Source: Flavobacteriales bacterium
GTDB lineage: Bacteria > Bacteroidota > Bacteroidia > JACJYZ01
Assembly: GCA_020635855.1 (NCBI GenBank)
Contig: JACJYZ010000004.1
Location: forward strand, 803,276-867,275
Direction of reading: 5' to 3'
DNA length: 64,000 nt
Shown: positions 60,215 through 64,000 of the stretch, one piece after another
Position numbering within the stretch: the stretch's first letter is position 1
How the letters are laid out: the number at the start of each line of letters is the position of its first letter
The notes under the pieces: model-generated
What the model saw: only the letters and a program-made list of their open reading frames with translations
Databases searched by the model: none
What the model was told of the DNA's origin: nothing
Position numbers and translations under genes: made by a program

Positions 60215-60829
60215 ATGAAAAGCATATTCCCCCTTGCTTTGCTGTTTATCGGATTAACAGCATTTTCACCACTGCATGATGGTCCGCATGAACTGGAAAT
60301 CGGCGCCGCCGCAAAAGGCACCGATCTGCCGCTGACCACCACGGAAGGAAAATCGGTACACCTGACCGACCTGAAGAAAGGCAACGGTTTGCTCGTGATC
60401 TTTTCCTGCAATACCTGTCCGTTCGTGCTGAAATGGGAGAACCGCTATAATGGTCTTGCGAAATTGTCCGGTGAGAAAAACGTCGGCATGGTGGTCGTTA
60501 ATTCCAACGAGGCGAAACGCGAGGGCGACGATTCCCTGGAAGCGATGAAAACACATGCCGAAAAAGAATCTTACCATTTTCCGTATGTGCTGGATGAAGG
60601 TTCAAAACTGGCGGACGCACTGGGTGGAAGCCGCACTCCGCACGTATTCCTGTTCGACAAAGACATGAAACTGGTGTACCGTGGCGCCATCGATGACAAT
60701 GCGGATGACAAAAACGCCGTGACCCATGCCTGGCTGGATGACGCCATCAACCACCTGGCTGCTGGTGAAAAGATCGACCCCAGCACCACACGCTCACTGG
60801 GCTGTACGATCAAGCGTCTGCCGCAGTAG
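60215..60829 (+). CDS. Thioredoxin-fold periplasmic redox protein
   Basis: Predicted product of 204 residues with a signal peptide (MKSIFPLALLFIGLTAFSPL). The thioredoxin/AhpC-TSA fold has the motif FSCNTCPFVLKWENRY (CxxC pair, with a proline after the second Cys), VVVNSNEAKREGDDS, LGGSRTPHVFLFDKDMKLVYRGAIDDNADDKN. It resembles the redoxin family common in Bacteroidota and Planctomycetes. It probably acts on disulfides in the periplasm. It overlaps the convergent SulP gene by 20 bases. Confidence 0.88.
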   Translation: MKSIFPLALLFIGLTAFSPLHDGPHELEIGAAAKGTDLPLTTTEGKSVHLTDLKKGNGLLVIFSCNTCPFVLKWENRYNGLAKLSGEKNVGMVVVNSNEAKREGDDSLEAMKTHAEKESYHFPYVLDEGSKLADALGGSRTPHVFLFDKDMKLVYRGAIDDNADDKNAVTHAWLDDAINHLAAGEKIDPSTTRSLGCTIKRLPQ

Positions 60830-62498
60830 ATTCGCTCGATGTATCGTTAATGATTTCCTTTGCCCGGCTCACGGAATGGGCGATGGACTCATACATGCGA
60901 ACCGCTTGTTGTTCGGCTAAAAATCCGGAAGCTTCCAATTCGCTTACGACAGATTTTTGCACCCCCGAAAGGATCACGATCACCCCGTGTTTCTCAAAAT
61001 CCCGGATGACTTCACGAAGCCTGTAAATACCGGTTGCGTCGATGAAAGGTACGTGCCGCATGCGCAGAATGAGTACCCTCGGTGGTTGGTTCAGTTTCTT
61101 CAGGGTATCCCTGAACTTCTGGGTGGCGCCGAAGTAGAGCGGACCGCGGATCTCAAACAGGGCGATCTCTTTGGGCAGATCCGGAATTTCTTCTTCAAAC
61201 AGCCGGTTGTCTTCAGCTTCGGTGGTTTCATTGGTGCCCTGTATTTGCACCGAATCATTCAGTCGTTTCATCACCATCATGCCCGATAACGCCATACCTA
61301 CTTCAATGGCCAGGATCAGGTCAAACAGCACCGTCAGCAGGAAGGTCACCAGCAGGATCAGTATGTCCATGCGATGACTTCTAAGCAGGGATGCGAAGCT
61401 GTGCCATTCGCCCATCCGGTAGGCCACCACCACGAGGATGCCGGCGAGACATGAAAGCGGAATGAGCTTGGCATAGGGCGCTAGCAACAGCATAATCAGA
61501 AGCAATGTCAGCGCGTGAAAGATGCCCGCGAGAGGGGTTCGTCCGCCGCTCCGGATGTTGGTGGCGGTGCGGGCAATGGCGCCGGTAGCAGGAATGCCGC
61601 CGATCAAGGCGGAAAAAATGTTGGCGGTTCCCTGCGCCACAAGTTCGGCATTGGGTCGGTGTCGTCCGCCGATCATGCCGTCGGCCACCACGGCAGATAA
61701 CAGCGACTCGATGCTGCCCAGCAGCGCTATGGCAATGGCAGGTTGGATCAATGATCGCAGGGTTTGGAAATCAAAGGCGGGCAATTGCATGGGAGGGAAA
61801 TGCGCGGGAATGTCGCCGAACCGGGACCCGATGGTGTCCACCTGCAGGTGAAAAGCCTGTGCGCCCAAGGTGCAGCAAAGGATGGCCACCAGGCTGCCCG
61901 GGATCCTCGGCCACTTCTTCTGAAACAGGATCATGGTGAGGATGGTGAAGAGGGCAAGGCCGGTTGCCGCCGGGTTCAGGGTGTGGAAGTTTTGGAAAAG
62001 CGCCGGCCATTTGTCGATGAAATCGGCCGGCATGGATGCGAGCTGAATGCCGAAGAGGTCACGCAGCTGCGAGGTAAAAATCACCACGGCGATTCCGCTG
62101 GTGAAGCCTACCACCAGGGGGTAGGGAATATAGGTGAGGAAGTCCCCCAGCCGGAGCCAGCCCATGAGGAGAATAATGAAACCACCCATGAAGGTGGCCA
62201 GCGTGAGTCCGTCCACGCCGTATTGATGCACGATCCCCAATACGATTACGATGAAGGCGCCGGTGGGTCCGCCGATCTGCACGCGGCTCCCACCCAATGC
62301 GGAAATGATGAAGCCTGCTATGATGGCCGTGATCAAACCTTTCTCAGGAGAAACACCGGAAGCAATGGCAAAGGCGATGGCCAGGGGCAGGGCTACGATG
62401 CCAACGATGATACCGGCCACCAGGTCTTTGAAGAACTGTTGACGAGGGATGCCTTCTTTCAGCAGCGTAACCAGCTTGGGTTGAAAAGGAGATGACAT
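60810..62498 (-). CDS. SulP-family anion transporter with STAS domain
   Basis: Predicted product of 562 residues with 10-14 membrane segments in the first 420 (DLVAGIIVGIVALPLAIAFAIASGVSPEKGL, GGSRVQIGGPTGAFIVI, GFTSGIAVVIF, GSIESLLSAVVADGMIGGRHRPNAELVAQGTANI, GGIPATGAIARTATNIRSGGRTPLAG) and a C-terminal STAS domain (IALFEIRGPLYFGATQKFRDTL, RHVPFIDATGIYRLREV). Members carry sulfate, bicarbonate, chloride or dicarboxylates; the substrate cannot be settled. No carbonic anhydrase is adjacent, so BicA-type function is not supported by context. Confidence 0.93.
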   Translation of the reverse strand: MSSPFQPKLVTLLKEGIPRQQFFKDLVAGIIVGIVALPLAIAFAIASGVSPEKGLITAIIAGFIISALGGSRVQIGGPTGAFIVIVLGIVHQYGVDGLTLATFMGGFIILLMGWLRLGDFLTYIPYPLVVGFTSGIAVVIFTSQLRDLFGIQLASMPADFIDKWPALFQNFHTLNPAATGLALFTILTMILFQKKWPRIPGSLVAILCCTLGAQAFHLQVDTIGSRFGDIPAHFPPMQLPAFDFQTLRSLIQPAIAIALLGSIESLLSAVVADGMIGGRHRPNAELVAQGTANIFSALIGGIPATGAIARTATNIRSGGRTPLAGIFHALTLLLIMLLLAPYAKLIPLSCLAGILVVVAYRMGEWHSFASLLRSHRMDILILLVTFLLTVLFDLILAIEVGMALSGMMVMKRLNDSVQIQGTNETTEAEDNRLFEEEIPDLPKEIALFEIRGPLYFGATQKFRDTLKKLNQPPRVLILRMRHVPFIDATGIYRLREVIRDFEKHGVIVILSGVQKSVVSELEASGFLAEQQAVRMYESIAHSVSRAKEIINDTSSESTAADA

Positions 62499-62594
62499 GG
62501 GTGATGGGGTTGAACAAATGTACCACCCATTTGGTAATGGCCGAACGGTTGGCCGGGCAAGTTGCTGACAGGGGTGTGTCAGTTAGCGAAAGGC

Positions 62595-64000
62595 CTAGGC
62601 CTTCATGCTCCGCTTCTTGGGTTTGGATGTCGCCTTTTTCAGGTGCTTCTGGAACCAGTTGTGTACGGGAACCAGCTCCTGGCTTACAGGTGTCCATGCG
62701 ATCGGACTGGTATCATCAGCCAGCTCAGCGGCGAGTTTTTTCATGCCCGAGCGTGGGTGGTCAAAACGATATTGGGAACGGTGGATGGCGGCGAACAGGG
62801 AGTAGATGACCTGGTCTCTTTCACGGAATTCCACCTTGTCTTTGGTACGCTCCAGGTACTTGCGCATTTGCTCCACCACGGCGGAGGCCTGGTCCTGCAG
62901 GCCCATCTCCACCAGGCACATGAAGCTCAACTGGCGCACACCGATGTTCCAGCCGGCCTTGTCGTCCATGATTTCTTTGACGCCTTGGAGAACGGTGAAG
63001 GATTCTTGGTAACGTTCCTGGAGGAAGCGAAGGACCGCAAGAAAATAGTCAACCTTACCAGAGTCTTGATATGAAACAGTTTTAAAGTCGTCCTCAAGTA
63101 ATTCCTTTAAATGCTCTTCTGCTTGATTTATTTTATTCATAAAAACACAAGCAAAAAATTGCTGCATAACCGCTAATTTGAAGTTGGATGATTTAAAATT
63201 ATCCAAGGCCTCTCTAACTTTTACGGCGTAATCATAGGTTTTTTTATAATCCTTGAGAAATAATGAACAGCTAGACATATATCCATATGTTTTAGCTATT
63301 CGAGTGCTACTGCTTATTAGCGGACCGTTTAGAAGTATTCTTAATAGGTCTTTTGCCGTATCCATCGCTGAGTCAATATCTCTTCTTGCCAAATGATAAT
63401 CATATTCCAGACAACGATAGAAATAATTAAACATTTGAGAGTCTAATCCTTCCCCAAGCTTTCTCAATTTTCGAAGAGATGCTTCTAATAACTTTAGTTC
63501 TTCATGGGGAGGTAAATTTCGCTGTGTATATTCAAGGTATACACGACGGTTGTAGGTTTCAAAAGCCAAATCTACAGCTATTGCTGCTCTTAGATAGTGA
63601 GCCTTTTTTTGTGCGTATTCTTCAAACTTGCTATGATCATCTTGAGTTAAAAGATTAAATGCCATCAGCGAATATATTCTTGCTAATTCCTCATATAATT
63701 CAAATTCTTCGGCTTCTCTTCGAGCTTGATCAAAAAGAAAATCAAGTACCCGTCCACCTTTAGGAGAAGAATAGTAGAGATAGGTTGCAACAAAGTATCT
63801 ATTTACGCGAATACGTGCCTTGTATTTTTTCATGACATCATCTCTTGTGTGGAGACAAACATCAGAAACTTGTAGTTCTATTAAGCGACGGGTCAGCCAG
63901 TGTTTGAGGCTGCGGAAGCGTCCGTCGCGATCATTGCCATACATGGCGTTGCAGTAATCAACATCGGTCCAGTTGTCCCCATGTTCCAGGGCCAGTTCCA
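62595..64000 (-). CDS. Helical-repeat protein of unknown function, partial at right edge
   Basis: The minus-strand frame is open from the stop at 62595 to the window edge (468 codons seen), so the methionine at 63944 is probably internal. The visible protein is alpha-helical with TPR-like pairs (EEYAQKKAHYLRAAIAVDLAFETYNRR, LFLKDYKKTYDYAVKVREALDNF, YFLAVLRFLQERYQESFTVLQGV) and a basic C-terminus (HLKKATSKPKKRSMKA). There is no membrane segment. The gene is a mosaic: about 63045-63885 is AT-rich (28 percent GC in 63121-63180) while both ends are near 53 percent, with no break in the frame. Confidence 0.75.
   Translation of the reverse strand, partial: ELALEHGDNWTDVDYCNAMYGNDRDGRFRSLKHWLTRRLIELQVSDVCLHTRDDVMKKYKARIRVNRYFVATYLYYSSPKGGRVLDFLFDQARREAEEFELYEELARIYSLMAFNLLTQDDHSKFEEYAQKKAHYLRAAIAVDLAFETYNRRVYLEYTQRNLPPHEELKLLEASLRKLRKLGEGLDSQMFNYFYRCLEYDYHLARRDIDSAMDTAKDLLRILLNGPLISSSTRIAKTYGYMSSCSLFLKDYKKTYDYAVKVREALDNFKSSNFKLAVMQQFFACVFMNKINQAEEHLKELLEDDFKTVSYQDSGKVDYFLAVLRFLQERYQESFTVLQGVKEIMDDKAGWNIGVRQLSFMCLVEMGLQDQASAVVEQMRKYLERTKDKVEFRERDQVIYSLFAAIHRSQYRFDHPRSGMKKLAAELADDTSPIAWTPVSQELVPVHNWFQKHLKKATSKPKKRSMKA

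Noticed and set aside
1..64000. tRNA, rRNA, insertion sequences or prophage genes
   Set aside because: No tRNA-like T-loop sequences with matching acceptor stems, transposase motifs or phage structural genes were seen by eye; a tRNA scan could still find one.

Overview
The window is a stretch of chromosome from a member of the Bacteroidota (GC close to 50 percent over most of it). The evidence is a SusC/SusD pair, a SprB-repeat adhesin with a type B type IX secretion (T9SS) sorting domain, DUF4270 and DUF6973 family proteins, many lipoproteins, and several promoters of the TTTG / TAnnTTTG type used by the Bacteroidota primary sigma factor. No rRNA, tRNA, insertion sequence, prophage or CRISPR array was seen. 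The genus cannot be fixed from the sequence.

Layout. 1-2253: start of ftsX running off the left edge, an OmpA-domain lipoprotein and its truncated tandem copy. 2416-5612: an unknown protein, then a NodU/TobZ-type carbamoyltransferase with two small membrane proteins resembling SxtK (DUF5989) and SxtJ. 5684-14572: an OppA-type lipoprotein, a large outer-membrane protein, a bacilliredoxin and an M16 double-domain protease. 14720-20243: a GNAT-like protein, an acidic lipoprotein, superoxide dismutase, a small outer-membrane barrel, a small secreted protein and glmS. 20247-24241: the operon GT5-like gene, DUF4270, glmS, divergent from panC and a TauE/SafE permease. 24242-29679: a subtilase, free-methionine-sulfoxide reductase, an Ig-like lipoprotein, and an omega-amidase overlapping a methionine/glutamine aminotransferase. 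29907-35513: the SprB-like adhesin and a helical-repeat protein. 35595-41368: an acyltransferase and an orphan SusCD pair. 41756-46952: a proline-rich membrane coiled-coil protein, aspS, a TadA-like deaminase and a GNAT-nitrilase fusion. 46989-47622: a HigBA-type toxin-antitoxin pair. 47759-55130: the complete histidine operon. 55171-64000: glutamate dehydrogenase, a TonB-dependent receptor, a DUF6973 protein, a small lipoprotein, a thioredoxin-fold protein, a SulP transporter and a helical-repeat gene running off the right edge.

The most notable item is the control region of the his operon (54960-55135). It has a Bacteroidota promoter, an 18-residue leader peptide with five consecutive histidines plus a sixth, a segment able to pair with the terminator, and a terminator with nine Us. 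Together these form a complete transcription attenuator. The leader is followed directly by a 13-nt perfect complement to the usual 3' end of 16S rRNA, which is odd in a phylum that mostly ignores Shine-Dalgarno pairing. The operon order is hisG-D-C-B-H-A-F-IE with bifunctional hisB and hisIE, and an intergenic inverted-repeat element sits between hisB and hisH.

Other points of interest are the sxt-like carbamoyltransferase cassette, the duplicated and truncated OmpA lipoprotein, an AT-rich mosaic block inside the right-edge gene, the toxin-antitoxin operator palindrome, and five convergent gene pairs that abut or overlap at their 3' ends.
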